Shown here: one piece after another, positions 1 to 7,779 of the stretch
Layout: each line of letters starts with the position of its first letter
How positions within the stretch are numbered: position 1 is the stretch's first letter
DNA from: Chitinophagaceae bacterium UBA1931
Lineage (GTDB): Bacteria; Bacteroidota; Bacteroidia; Chitinophagales; Chitinophagaceae
Reading direction: 5' to 3'
DNA length: 64,000 nt
NCBI GenBank assembly: GCA_002337125.1
Contig: DDFJ01000004.1
Coordinates: forward strand, 2,159,889-2,223,888
The notes under the pieces: generated by a model
Told to the model about the DNA's origin: nothing
What the model saw: the letters and a program-made list of their open reading frames with translations, nothing else
Database searches by the model: none
Program-made: the position numbers and the translations under genes

Positions 1-794
1 AGAATGGTGCAAAGTTTCCGGTGGAAATCAGTTTATCGCCTTTGCATACTGCAGATGGATTACTTGTTGCAGCTGCTGTGCGTGATATTACCGAACGTAA
101 ACGATCGGAAGAAGCATTGCTTGAACTGAATAAAGAACTGGAGTCATTTACTTATTCTGTATCGCATGATCTGCGGTCGCCGTTACGCATCATTGACGGG
201 TATGCTGATATACTTGTTACAGATTACTCATCGGTGATGAATGAAGAAGGGCACCAGTTTCTTGAAGTGATTAAACAGAATGCGCAGAAGATGGGACAGC
301 TGATTGATGACCTGCTGAATTTATCAAGAGCAGGGCGTAAAGAACTTTCTGTTTTTACTGTAAACATGAACCAGCTGGTAAAGCCGATTATTGATGAACA
401 ATTAATGGTAAGCGGAATTGAAGCAAAAATTATATCGGAGAAGCTGGAACCTGCAGTGTGCGACAGTAACCTGATTAAACAGGTATGGCAGAACCTGATT
501 AACAATGCAATTAAATATTCGTCCAAAACAAAAGAACCTATTGTTCATATTGAATCGGAACGGAACAATCATGAAGTTATTTATTCTGTAAGTGATAATG
601 GTGCAGGTTTTGATATGAAGTATGCTGATAAACTGTTTGGTGTATTTCAACGATTGCATAAGGCTACAGAATTTTCGGGAACAGGTGTGGGACTGGCATT
701 GGTGAAACGGATTGTTAATAAACATGGCGGAAGAGTTTGGGCTGAATCAATTACCGGGAAAGGTGCAAGGTTTTTTTTCAGTCTGCCGGTGTGA
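1..794 (+). CDS. Sensor histidine kinase, 5' end missing
   Basis: C-terminal part of a PAS-type sensor histidine kinase; the reading frame is open from base 3, so the gene starts before the window. About 263 residues are visible. The first residues are the end of a PAS/PAC domain (VEISLSPL, then RDITERK), followed by a HisKA helix with the phospho-acceptor histidine in SVSHDLRSPLR. The ATPase domain shows the N box (QNLINNAIKYS), the G1 box (DNGAGFD) and the G2 region (GTGVGLALVKRIV), all intact. The helix plus ATPase layout resembles phytochrome-type kinases. The next gene, 30 bases downstream, is a single-domain receiver like those paired with such kinases (Rcp1 type), so it is the likely phosphotransfer partner (inference). 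The signal sensed cannot be told because the N-terminal domains lie outside the window. An internal GTG at 21 is not the real start. Confidence 0.93.
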   Translation, partial: NGAKFPVEISLSPLHTADGLLVAAAVRDITERKRSEEALLELNKELESFTYSVSHDLRSPLRIIDGYADILVTDYSSVMNEEGHQFLEVIKQNAQKMGQLIDDLLNLSRAGRKELSVFTVNMNQLVKPIIDEQLMVSGIEAKIISEKLEPAVCDSNLIKQVWQNLINNAIKYSSKTKEPIVHIESERNNHEVIYSVSDNGAGFDMKYADKLFGVFQRLHKATEFSGTGVGLALVKRIVNKHGGRVWAESITGKGARFFFSLPV

Positions 795-824
795 GTATTT
801 GCTTATCATCATTTAATAAATACT

Positions 825-1274
825 ATGGAACCATTTGAAATTGAAATTCTTCTTGTGGAAGATAATCCGCATGAAGCAGAGCTGACCATCCGGAGTTTGA
901 AACGCCATCACCTGGCCAACAAATTAAAACTGATTGATGATGGTGCTGATGCGATTGATTTTATTTTTTCGGAGAACAAGGATGGCACAGATCCGAAAAA
1001 TATGTTCAACCCCAAACTGGTTTTACTTGATCTGAAACTACCCCGTGTTGATGGTTTGGAAATTCTGCGGCGGATGAAAGCAGATGAACGTACAAAGTAT
1101 ATTCCTGTTGTGATTTTAACCTCATCGAAAGAAGAGAAGGATATTATTGACAGTTACCAGCTTGGTGCCAACAGTTATATTGTTAAGCCTGTGAATTTTC
1201 AATCGTTCTCCAAAGTTGTTGAAGAACTTGGACTGTACTGGCTGGTGCTGAATCAGCCTTCACCTAAATATTAA
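825..1274 (+). CDS. Single-domain response regulator (CheY/Rcp1-like)
   Basis: A stand-alone receiver domain of 149 residues with no output domain. The acidic pair is E12/D13 in LLVEDNP, the phospho-acceptor is D69 in LLDLKLPRVDG, the switch threonine is T99 (VVILTSSKEEKD) and the conserved lysine is K121 in IVKPVNF. The insertion before the acceptor (about residues 48-63) is typical of regulators that pair with phytochrome-like kinases. It sits between two histidine kinase genes, 30 bases after the first and only 3 bases before the second, so all three are probably co-transcribed. With no DNA-binding domain it presumably passes phosphate on or acts by protein contact (inference). ATG start at 825. 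Confidence 0.93.
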   Translation: MEPFEIEILLVEDNPHEAELTIRSLKRHHLANKLKLIDDGADAIDFIFSENKDGTDPKNMFNPKLVLLDLKLPRVDGLEILRRMKADERTKYIPVVILTSSKEEKDIIDSYQLGANSYIVKPVNFQSFSKVVEELGLYWLVLNQPSPKY

Positions 1275-1277
1275 CTT

Positions 1278-2705
1278 ATGAATCCTGAATTAAAGATTTT
1301 ATTATTGGAAGATAATCCTGCAGATGCTGTTCTTGTGCAGCTGATGCTGCGCAGAAACGGATTGCAGTTTAGTGCAGTTGTTGCCGGTGACGAATATGAG
1401 TTTCTTACTGCAATTAATTCAACCACATTTGATGTGGTGCTGGCAGATAATGCGCTGCCTCAATACAGTTCGCTTGAAGCGCTCAATATTGTGCGTGAAA
1501 AAAGTCCATACGTTGCTTTTATACTTGTTACGGGTACTGTATCGGAAGAATTTGCTGTGCATATTATTCAACTGGGAGCTGATGATTATATCCTGAAGAA
1601 TAATCTTACCAGGCTGCCTGCTGCTATCAGTAAAGCCATTGAACGTAAAAGAATACAACGGGAAAAAGAAATGGAAAAAGATTTGTCTGATTCCATCATC
1701 AACAGTTTGCCGGGTGTTTTTTATCTCATTGATAAAAACGGAAAGTATTTGCGCTGGAATAAAAACATGGAACGGTTATCGGGCTATACAGCAAAAGAGA
1801 TTTCTGAAATGCGTCCTGAAGATTTTTTTAACCATGACAAAAAAGAATATGTTACTGCATGGATTAAAGAAGTGTTTACAAAAGGATATTCAGAGATTGA
1901 AACCGTTTTTATTTCAAAGAACGGAGAAGAGATTGCGTTTTACTTTACGGGAATGGCAACTGAGTTTAACGAGGAAGAATGCCTTATAGGAATTGGTTTT
2001 GATATTACCGAACGCATACTTGCAGAGAAGCAGCTGATAAAAATAAACAAGGAGTTAAGAAATGTTTCGAAGCATCTTGAAAAGATAAGAGAAGAGGAAC
2101 AGTCGAGAATTGCCCGTGAAGTTCACGACCAGCTTGGGCAACAGATTACGAGTATGAAACTGATGCTGAACCGTCTTAAACTTTTGTTATCAAAAAATGC
2201 TGAAGGAAAAGAGCAGCTGCAGCTCACGGACCAGATAGCGTTGCAGATGGATGAAACGATTACCATTATCCGAAAAATTGCATCTGACCTGCGGCCACCG
2301 TTGCTGGATGATTTAGGACTTGTGGAAACACTGGATTGGGTGAGTAAAGAGTTTATGCAAAAGACGGGGATAGAAGTGAAGTTCAGTGGTCCGGCAGAAG
2401 AGATTGAATTTGACCCGATGGTTGCGATTGGTCTGTACAGGATTTACCAGGAAATACTGACCAATGTTGCAAGACATTCAGAAGCAAAAGGTGTGTTTAC
2501 ATTAATTGAAGTGAATGAGAATGATATTACCATGACGGTTACAGATGATGGTAAAGGATTTGACAGCCGGAAAAAACATACATCACTTGGATTACTTGGC
2601 ATGCAGGAAAGAGCACATATTATTGGTGGTACGATTGCGATTATCAGTCAGCAGGGAAAGGGAACGAGGGTGAAGGTAAGAGTGAGGGAAGAAGGTGGTA
2701 AGTAG
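1278..2705 (+). CDS. Hybrid REC-PAS-histidine kinase (HisKA_3 type)
   Basis: A 475-residue soluble kinase. Residues 1-125 form a receiver domain with acidic pair E11/D12, acceptor D57 in VVLADNALPQ, T85 and K107. Residues 135-245 are a PAS domain ending in the usual FDITER. Residues 268-335 form a HisKA_3 dimerisation helix with H283 in REVHDQLGQQ, the signature of NarX/DegS-type kinases. The ATPase domain has N395 (EILTNVARHS), DDGKGFD at 424-429 and a LGLLGMQERA G2 region. There is no membrane segment, so it is cytoplasmic. A receiver placed before the kinase suggests that its activity is set by another kinase, plausibly through the upstream genes. No NarL-type DNA-binding partner is seen in the window, so its output regulator is unknown. 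Confidence 0.92.
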   Translation: MNPELKILLLEDNPADAVLVQLMLRRNGLQFSAVVAGDEYEFLTAINSTTFDVVLADNALPQYSSLEALNIVREKSPYVAFILVTGTVSEEFAVHIIQLGADDYILKNNLTRLPAAISKAIERKRIQREKEMEKDLSDSIINSLPGVFYLIDKNGKYLRWNKNMERLSGYTAKEISEMRPEDFFNHDKKEYVTAWIKEVFTKGYSEIETVFISKNGEEIAFYFTGMATEFNEEECLIGIGFDITERILAEKQLIKINKELRNVSKHLEKIREEEQSRIAREVHDQLGQQITSMKLMLNRLKLLLSKNAEGKEQLQLTDQIALQMDETITIIRKIASDLRPPLLDDLGLVETLDWVSKEFMQKTGIEVKFSGPAEEIEFDPMVAIGLYRIYQEILTNVARHSEAKGVFTLIEVNENDITMTVTDDGKGFDSRKKHTSLGLLGMQERAHIIGGTIAIISQQGKGTRVKVRVREEGGK

Positions 2706-2870
2706 TAAGTTATAAGTAATAAGTTGTAAGAAGGAAGAAGTTAGAAGAAAGCAGGGAGAGGCAAGAGGCAAGGAGGAAGAAGAGAGTGGGTAGCCGGTAG
2801 TCTTTAGTGGATAGTTGGTAGTAGTTAGTTATTAGTTGGCCTGATATATGCATAATCGGGTGTTACGGCA
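2706..2870 (+). repeat. Degenerate TAG-rich intergenic repeat tract
   Basis: The gap after the hybrid kinase is filled with short, irregular, direction-biased words such as GTAAGTTATAAGTAATAAG, GGTAGTCTTTAGTGG and GGTAGTAGTTAGTTATTAG, with a purine-rich stretch (AAGAAGGAAG, GAGGCAAGAGG) in the middle. It has no credible ORF. Similar words recur in the next two gaps (about 3675-3715 and 4680-4775). It looks like a low-complexity intergenic repeat family and not a coding remnant. Confidence 0.6.
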
Positions 2871-2940
2871 TCTTAATACATAACCGGCTTTGAAAAAAGG
2901 AGGAATATATATAATTTACTAACCAAACCTACTAAAAGAC

Positions 2941-3663
2941 ATGCCTGTAACAGCACTGCTTGATGAAAAAAATACCAGCTTATGGCAATACCTGAATGAG
3001 CGGCACCGTATAAACATACGTCGTGAAAACAGGGCCGATTACCTTGCGAGCAACAGCAGCGAAGAAATGGTTATTTATGTACCTAAGGACCGTCCGGATT
3101 CTGCCTGCTTTACACACGAACTTTTACATATTTATTTTTGGGTAGATGGTATTGATACAGAAAACAGCCTGCAGCTTTTGATTGAAAAAAAAGAGGCGCT
3201 GACAAAGTTTTGCAGCAGGCATTTACTGGAACGGGTGGCAAACTCTCTTGAACACCTGAAAATGTATCCTGTATTTCTGCGCATGGGATACAGGGCTGAA
3301 CGCTTTTATGCAGATTATCATACCTGCCAGCTTACCGGTGAAGACCTGCAGGTGATACGGGAGCATTACAGGCGTCGGTTCTTCTTTGAAAACTATTATC
3401 ATTCATACGGGATTGGCCGTTTTATTGAAAAATACTTTGCAGCCCGTGCATGCCCTAACCCCGGGTTTGATTACAGCAAACAGTTGCAGGAGTTAAAAAG
3501 AATTTCCCCTTCGTTATACGGTGTACTGGACCGGTTTACTGAAAACTGGACAGGTTTTGATATGAAGCTGGCACAGCAGCCTGTTGCAAACAGCTACCGG
3601 TTAATTGTAGCCGATTTTGTAACAGAGCTGGAACATTGGGCAAGGGGGAAGACGATTATTTAG
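2941..3663 (+). CDS. Conserved hypothetical protein with HExxH motif
   Basis: A 240-residue protein not recognised as a named family. Residues 57-63 read FTHELLH, a zincin-type HExxH with H59, E60 and H63. About 40 residues on, a second helix reads NSLEHLKMYP (101-110), whose E104/H105 could give the third zinc ligand, as in several small metallopeptidase-like families (inference). There is no signal peptide or membrane helix, so it should be cytoplasmic. The C-terminal half is aromatic-rich (RRFFFENYYHSYGIG). It lies alone between two repeat-filled gaps, with phhA convergent downstream. ATG start at 2941; no clear Shine-Dalgarno. It could be a peptidase or a catalytically dead relative; the sequence does not settle which. 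Confidence 0.75.
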   Translation: MPVTALLDEKNTSLWQYLNERHRINIRRENRADYLASNSSEEMVIYVPKDRPDSACFTHELLHIYFWVDGIDTENSLQLLIEKKEALTKFCSRHLLERVANSLEHLKMYPVFLRMGYRAERFYADYHTCQLTGEDLQVIREHYRRRFFFENYYHSYGIGRFIEKYFAARACPNPGFDYSKQLQELKRISPSLYGVLDRFTENWTGFDMKLAQQPVANSYRLIVADFVTELEHWARGKTII

Positions 3664-3674
3664 GAGAAGAAAAT

Positions 3675-3716
3675 TCATAGCCGATAGCCATTAGCTTTTA
3701 GCTATTAGCGGGGAGG
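3675..3716 (+). repeat. Short TAGCxxxTAGC intergenic repeats
   Basis: Directly after the HExxH gene the sequence reads ATAGCCGATAGCCATTAGC and then TTTTAGCTATTAGCGGGG, a run of six TAGC/TAGCC words spaced 7-8 bases apart. It belongs to the same family as the tracts at about 2706-2870 and 4680-4775. Confidence 0.55.
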
Positions 3717-3736
3717 TGGTTGAAAGCAGCAAACGC

Positions 3737-3778
3737 TTCAGGGTTACCAGCGCAAAAGCAGCACGGCAAACCCTGAAG
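3737..3778 (+). terminator. Inverted repeat between convergent genes, possible terminator
   Basis: A perfect 10-bp inverted repeat, CTTCAGGGTT at 3737-3746 and AACCCTGAAG at 3769-3778, encloses a 22-base loop. It lies between the convergent HExxH gene and phhA. On the plus strand it is followed by GTTTTC and so could end the HExxH transcript. The T run is weak and the loop is long, so termination is only a possibility. Confidence 0.4.
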
Positions 3779-3815
3779 GTTTTCAAAAAGTTTAAACAGT
3801 CAACAGCTGCGCATC

Positions 3816-4532
3816 TTAATTCATGCTGTTTGTATAGCTGATCAACGCCGGTATGCATTGTGTTAACTGCTCCAATGACTGCAGTACAAAATACTGTTGC
3901 TGAAACTCATCTTTAATATAGGGCGTGTTGAGCACCTGTTCAAGATTAAAGGGTATCCTGTTTGCCTCTGCCGATAAACAGAACTTTGTTTCGGCAATGG
4001 ATGAGAGCAATCCTGCACCGTAAATTTTTATTTCGTCCTGTTCCTGCACCAATCCAAATTCAATGCTGTACCAGTACAAACGTGCAATGGCTTCAATGAT
4101 ATTTTCTGAATGGATATGTTTTACGGCAATGTTTGCCAGCTGCAAAAGAAAATCAGCAATCAACGGGTCGGCCAGTTGCGGAAGGTGACCAAATACATCG
4201 TGAAACATATCGGGTTCTTCGAGGTAATCGAGTTCTTCCATTTTACGGATCCAGGTGCTGGCGCCAAATTTCTGTTGCTGAAGCTGTTTAAAAAACAGGT
4301 CGTTTGCAATGAGTCCGGGTACGGCATAAATTTCCCAGCCGGTACTGTTTTTTAACCGTGCATTGATGGCGGTAAATTCAGGTATACGCTCTTCGGTGAA
4401 ACCGAGAAAAGATGTGTTCTTGAAAAACTGTTGATAGGCAGCCTGCTGAATAGCATTCATCTGCCGGCTGTAAAGAAGCTGCCATACATGATGGTCGGCC
4501 CCTGTATAAAGGCTGTATTGCTGTACTAACAT
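3816..4532 (-). CDS. phhA: Phenylalanine 4-monooxygenase
   Basis: Converts phenylalanine to tyrosine using tetrahydrobiopterin, oxygen and a non-haem iron. The protein has 238 residues, at the short end for bacterial enzymes because the N-terminal extension is minimal. The catalytic core is clear: PDMFHDVFGHLPQLADP places iron ligands H111 and H116, and RLYWYSIEFGLV gives the third ligand E158, followed by IYGAGLLSSIAET. Its recycling partner phhB lies at 27060, so the pair is present but not in one operon. The gene is convergent with the HExxH gene; no other gene lies within 450 bases upstream. ATG start at 4532. Confidence in function is high because all three iron ligands sit in canonical contexts. 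Confidence 0.95.
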   Translation of the reverse strand: MLVQQYSLYTGADHHVWQLLYSRQMNAIQQAAYQQFFKNTSFLGFTEERIPEFTAINARLKNSTGWEIYAVPGLIANDLFFKQLQQQKFGASTWIRKMEELDYLEEPDMFHDVFGHLPQLADPLIADFLLQLANIAVKHIHSENIIEAIARLYWYSIEFGLVQEQDEIKIYGAGLLSSIAETKFCLSAEANRIPFNLEQVLNTPYIKDEFQQQYFVLQSLEQLTQCIPALISYTNSMN

Positions 4533-5013
4533 AACGGTACAGGGTTGGTTTATTGTGATAAAATAAGAGAGATGCCCGGGGTAGCTAAGCGGGAATTATA
4601 CAGGACGCCTTTTGCGTGTTTTTTTATGTGCAGGCAATTTCAGCTGAAATGATTTAGTGAAAACAAAGTACGGTTTTTTGAAGACAGAAGCAAGAAGGGA
4701 GGGAAGAAGCCGGTAGTTGAGAGCTGATAGTAGTTAGCCGGTAGTTGTTAGTTAGCAGTGCGTAAAAGACAGCCGATAGTTTTGGCAATTTATACTGATC
4801 ATTCAGGTGGCTTAAAATATTCCAACCGGCTACTGCTGTATCAACAGCTACAGTAAACCTCTTAGTGTTGCTGTTTTCATTACTTATACAGTTGCTGCAT
4901 AAAACTATATTTCCTGCAATTGATGGGGTAAAAGCTTGCAGAGCCTTTTTTGCTGAAGTACCTTGGATGCGTAAATCCAACAATCCTTTTTGAAAATCTT
5001 AAAATCCAAATCC
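4533..5013. other. Non-coding gap with TAG-type repeats
   Basis: About 480 bases without a convincing gene. The part near phhA holds its promoter region. Positions about 4680-4775 repeat the TAG-word family (GCCGGTAGTTGAGAGC, AGTTAGCCGGTAGTTGTTAG, ACAGCCGATAG). The remaining part, 4790-4990, has no motif that I can name. Confidence 0.5.
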
Positions 5014-5199
5014 ATGTTACAAAAGCAATTAACCATTGCAGGTGAATTATTATCAAGATTACTTGATAACCTTAACGTACAACCGAAAAAAGAATATGCA
5101 CCCGGTATCTTCGTTCTGCAAATGAACAAAGCGGTTCAGGCTCAACCGCTATCTGTTAAAAACTTAAGGGAAAGAAATCAGCAGTCGCTGCCGTTTTAG
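5014..5199 (+). CDS. Small hypothetical protein
   Basis: A possible 61-residue protein, starting with MLQKQLTIAGELLSRLLDNL and ending in LPF. The first 20 residues would form an amphipathic helix; the rest is polar with no recognisable domain. An in-frame TTG lies upstream at 4990, but ATG at 5014 is preferred. There is no Shine-Dalgarno sequence. Its short length and isolated position after a repeat-rich gap keep the confidence low; amino-acid composition is plausible for a protein, and codon use resembles that of neighbours. Function unknown. Confidence 0.4.
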   Translation: MLQKQLTIAGELLSRLLDNLNVQPKKEYAPGIFVLQMNKAVQAQPLSVKNLRERNQQSLPF

Positions 5200-5436
5200 T
5201 GATATTGCGAACAAGGCTACATTGTAGTATGTATTCTACAAAACATAACGTGCTTTGTTTACGCAATCTTCTGATGCTGATTTTACAAGTCCTTTTTCGT
5301 GCATTTACTAAAGTAAAACACGTAGTACAAACTATGTTTAACCTTGATTTTCTGAAATTGGCGGTTTTGTTTACATTATTAGCAATTCCGTTGTTTTATT
5401 TTTAACCTGAGTTTTTGCAACTGCAGGTATAAATGA

Positions 5437-5634
5437 ATGAATATGTTATTTGAGCAACTAAAAGATGAAACCCTGCTCTTTTTTGCATTACACAGTTTTG
5501 TTTTGGGAATTATTGTTGGTGCGGTGATTATGAAAGCACGGATGAAACATCGGGAAAAACTGATTGAAGAGTTGAGGTTGCGTAAACAAAACGAAGAGGA
5601 ATATAAAAAAATTACAGGCGCTGATGCGGCTTAA
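5437..5634 (+). CDS. Small single-pass membrane protein
   Basis: A 65-residue protein with one membrane helix at about residues 12-33 (FFALHSFVLGIIVGAVIMKA). A basic, then mixed-charge helical tail follows (KHREKLIEELRLRKQNEEEY) and could form a coiled coil on the cytoplasmic side. The glycine spacing in the helix (GxxxG) is compatible with dimerisation. No family assignment is possible from sequence alone. Two ATGs overlap nearby (5433 and 5437); only 5437 is in frame. A strong hairpin terminator lies about 145 bases downstream, which supports transcription of this strand. Confidence 0.65.
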   Translation: MNMLFEQLKDETLLFFALHSFVLGIIVGAVIMKARMKHREKLIEELRLRKQNEEEYKKITGADAA

Positions 5635-5778
5635 GAGAACCGGCACAACGAACTGTAAATACAATACCAATTAAAAACCTTTTTTACCCAGAAGACTTTT
5701 TTAATAAGCATATGTTAACCAGTAGCAGCAGATCCATCATGCGATCTGACCAACTGCTTAAACCTTATCAGTCATTTA

Positions 5779-5804
5779 AGCCGGGGCTTTTTGCCCCGGT
5801 TTTG
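5779..5804 (+). terminator. Rho-independent terminator
   Basis: Seven-base GC stem CCGGGGC (5781-5787) and GCCCCGG (5793-5799) with a TTTTT loop, followed by TTTTG. It ends the plus-strand transcript of the small membrane protein and lies 25 bases from the end of the convergent lipoprotein gene. Confidence 0.75.
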
Positions 5805-5823
5805 TATTTGGGTTAATGCAGTA

Positions 5824-6387
5824 CTATTTCTTTGCAGGAGGCGGGGGAATAATCTTACGTTCGTACTGGTATACAAGCCTGATTTTTCCATTTTCCATCC
5901 GGTAGTCTTCACTGAAATAAGAATGCTGGTGTTTACCATCTTTGAAGAAGTATTCTTCGTCTGTAACACTTTCAACCCATTCATCTGTTTTATTTTCATA
6001 CACAGCATTTAACGGCAGCGCAAACATGTATTTGATGCTGATACTTTTCAGGCTGTTGATAAAACGATTGAGTTCTGCTTTAACGGAATCTTTAACGTTG
6101 TTACTTACTGAGCCATCGGCAAGATAGATCGTTACAGAATCAGCGAGCAGAGCAAAGGCACTGTCAACATTTTTTTCGCCAAGAAATTTATTCCACTTCA
6201 TTACCGTAATCATGTTTTCATTGTTACCGATTTCTGTTTTTTTAGCGCTGTACCAGAGCTCCATCGGGAGTTTAATTTCACCTGATGGGTTTACGGGACT
6301 TGTTGATACAGATGCACCCGTTTGTTTTTCTTTACAGGAAAAAAGCAAGCACAGCAATAATGCTGCAGGAAGAATCATTTTTTTCAT
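5824..6387 (-). CDS. NTF2-like (SnoaL-type) lipoprotein
   Basis: A 187-residue exported lipoprotein. The signal peptide MKKMILPAALLLCLLFSC ends in a lipobox with the lipidated cysteine at residue 18. The mature part (about residues 55-175) resembles the SnoaL/DUF4440 NTF2-like fold: a helical start (MITVMKWNKFLGEKNVDSAF), a strand ADSVTIYLADG and a late strand (KIRLVYQYERK). The C-terminus is a short proline run (PPPPAKK). Such proteins are usually non-enzymatic or of unknown substrate. ATG start at 6387. It is divergent from the AraC regulator across 331 bases. A second NTF2-like secreted protein is found at 39815, with no obvious close kinship. Confidence 0.8.
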   Translation of the reverse strand: MKKMILPAALLLCLLFSCKEKQTGASVSTSPVNPSGEIKLPMELWYSAKKTEIGNNENMITVMKWNKFLGEKNVDSAFALLADSVTIYLADGSVSNNVKDSVKAELNRFINSLKSISIKYMFALPLNAVYENKTDEWVESVTDEEYFFKDGKHQHSYFSEDYRMENGKIRLVYQYERKIIPPPPAKK

Positions 6388-6718
6388 GTGCGTGAAGTTT
6401 ATGCGTTTGAAATGAGCATGTCATTCACCAGGAGTTGCTGTAGAATTGTTACAGGCAGATGGGTCGTTCCATACAATGTATCAAGCAGAAAGGTTGTGCT
6501 TTTTTGTGTGAAAAGCAAGTGATGCGCAATCAAATAAATAATCAATCGTGAAAAATAAACCGATGTTTAAACGTTCATGGCGGCAATGTTTTCAGCATGC
6601 CCGAAATGAAATTATCAACCAGTTCAATACCCGGCCAAGTGCATAAACTTTTTTATGAAAGGTTTCCACACATCATTATGTGATTGCCCGTAACAATGTG
6701 CTTTTATAACTTGCCCAT
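6388..6718. promoter_or_regulatory. Divergent intergenic region
   Basis: 331 bases between two divergently transcribed genes, so it should hold both promoters. It is AT-rich and has no ORF. I see no exact TTTG-N19-TAnnTTTG promoter and no long inverted repeat. A candidate palindromic word, ACACATCATTATGTG, lies at about 6669-6683. Confidence 0.4.
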
Positions 6719-7570
6719 GTGCAGCATATTGAGTTTGTACATAGCAATCATTTTGAACAGAATTACCACCGTTATCATGTAACGGGACCGCTTTCGCTTT
6801 TTATCGATTTTTTCTGGCAAACAAAGTTTGAAGCATTGTGGCAGCAGCACCCGCAAGGTTTCAGCGATGTATTGTTTCCCAATCTTGGTTACTCATACCT
6901 GGTAAACCTTGGTACTGCTTATGATATGCAGGTGGATGAACAACGTACCCATGTTAAAGGCGATGGATTTTTGCCAAGGCTGCATCATATAGAAGCGTTT
7001 CACGAACCGGGTAATATACTCTTCGGCATCAAGTTCAGGGTAAGCCCTGTGCTGTTTGAAAAGAAGGTGAATTTTTCGGAATACAGTGGCAGCATGTTTC
7101 CGCTGAGTTACCTGATGGAACCTGAGTTGCTGCTGCAACTCAAGAAAGCTAATAGTTTTGAACAAAGGGTGCAATTACTGCTGCAGCATTATAAACAGGT
7201 TACTGAACAATACAAAGGAAGCCTGCGACCCATACAGATTATAACAGAAGTATTACAGGAAGCTGTGAACGAAAAAAGGTTTACCCTGCCGGTGGAAGAA
7301 CTGGCAGCCCGTTACAAGATCAGCAGCCGGACGCTGCAGCGTTATTTTGAAATGGCTACCGGTGTGGGCAGTAAACAAGCGCTGCAGGTGTTACGGATCA
7401 GGAAAGCAGTTGAACAGATGGTTCACTTACCGGGAAGTTTTCATTACGCACAGTTTGGTTATTACGACTACAGTCATTTTCATAAACACCTGCGGAGTTT
7501 TTTGCAGAAAGAAAGCATTGCCTACCTGCAGCCGCATTTACAGCTACTCAAGAGAGCGAAGAAGAGTTAA
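6719..7570 (+). CDS. AraC-family transcriptional regulator
   Basis: A 283-residue regulator. The N-terminal 150 residues match the DUF6597-like sensor part common in Bacteroidota AraC proteins (GPLSLFIDFFWQTK, then FGIKFRVSPVLF). The C-terminal part is an HTH_18 domain: the first helix-turn-helix is LPVEELAARYKISSRTLQRY (about 190-209) and the second is near FGYYDYSHFHKHLRSF (about 241-256), with the usual spacing. The effector and targets are unknown; the divergent lipoprotein is the nearest candidate target (inference). GTG at 6719 is the start of the open frame; the nearby ATG at 6717 is out of frame. Confidence 0.88.
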   Translation: MQHIEFVHSNHFEQNYHRYHVTGPLSLFIDFFWQTKFEALWQQHPQGFSDVLFPNLGYSYLVNLGTAYDMQVDEQRTHVKGDGFLPRLHHIEAFHEPGNILFGIKFRVSPVLFEKKVNFSEYSGSMFPLSYLMEPELLLQLKKANSFEQRVQLLLQHYKQVTEQYKGSLRPIQIITEVLQEAVNEKRFTLPVEELAARYKISSRTLQRYFEMATGVGSKQALQVLRIRKAVEQMVHLPGSFHYAQFGYYDYSHFHKHLRSFLQKESIAYLQPHLQLLKRAKKS

Positions 7571-7721
7571 ATTATCTGCATTGTTGCTCGCAGATTTCCC
7601 AGATCAGCACAGATAGTTTTTATCACAGGAGTTCAGTTAGAATATGTTTTTTACAGATTGCAAGGCGTACTCTGACAGGATTTTTTATTCTAACATAAAC
7701 AGGTTGACGTTGTGTACATGA

Positions 7722-7751
7722 TAAAAAAAGGGACAGTAAGACTACTGCCCC
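7722..7751 (-). terminator. Terminator of the TonB receptor gene
   Basis: Nine-base stem (7730-7738 with 7743-7751, one U-G wobble on the minus-strand RNA) and a 4-base loop, followed on the minus strand by seven U. It sits 29 bases after the receptor stop codon. Confidence 0.75.
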
Positions 7752-7779
7752 GTATAAATATAAACACGAGAAAAAACAA

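Noticed and set aside
4654..4983. 109-residue open frame on the minus strand in the gap after phhA
   Set aside because: Its C-terminal third is a translation of the TAG-type repeats, and it has no family-like pattern.
5199..5405. 68-residue frame with a hydrophobic end
   Set aside because: GTG start overlapping the previous stop, odd Cys/His/Leu composition and a TTGTAG/CTACAA hairpin inside; probably not coding.
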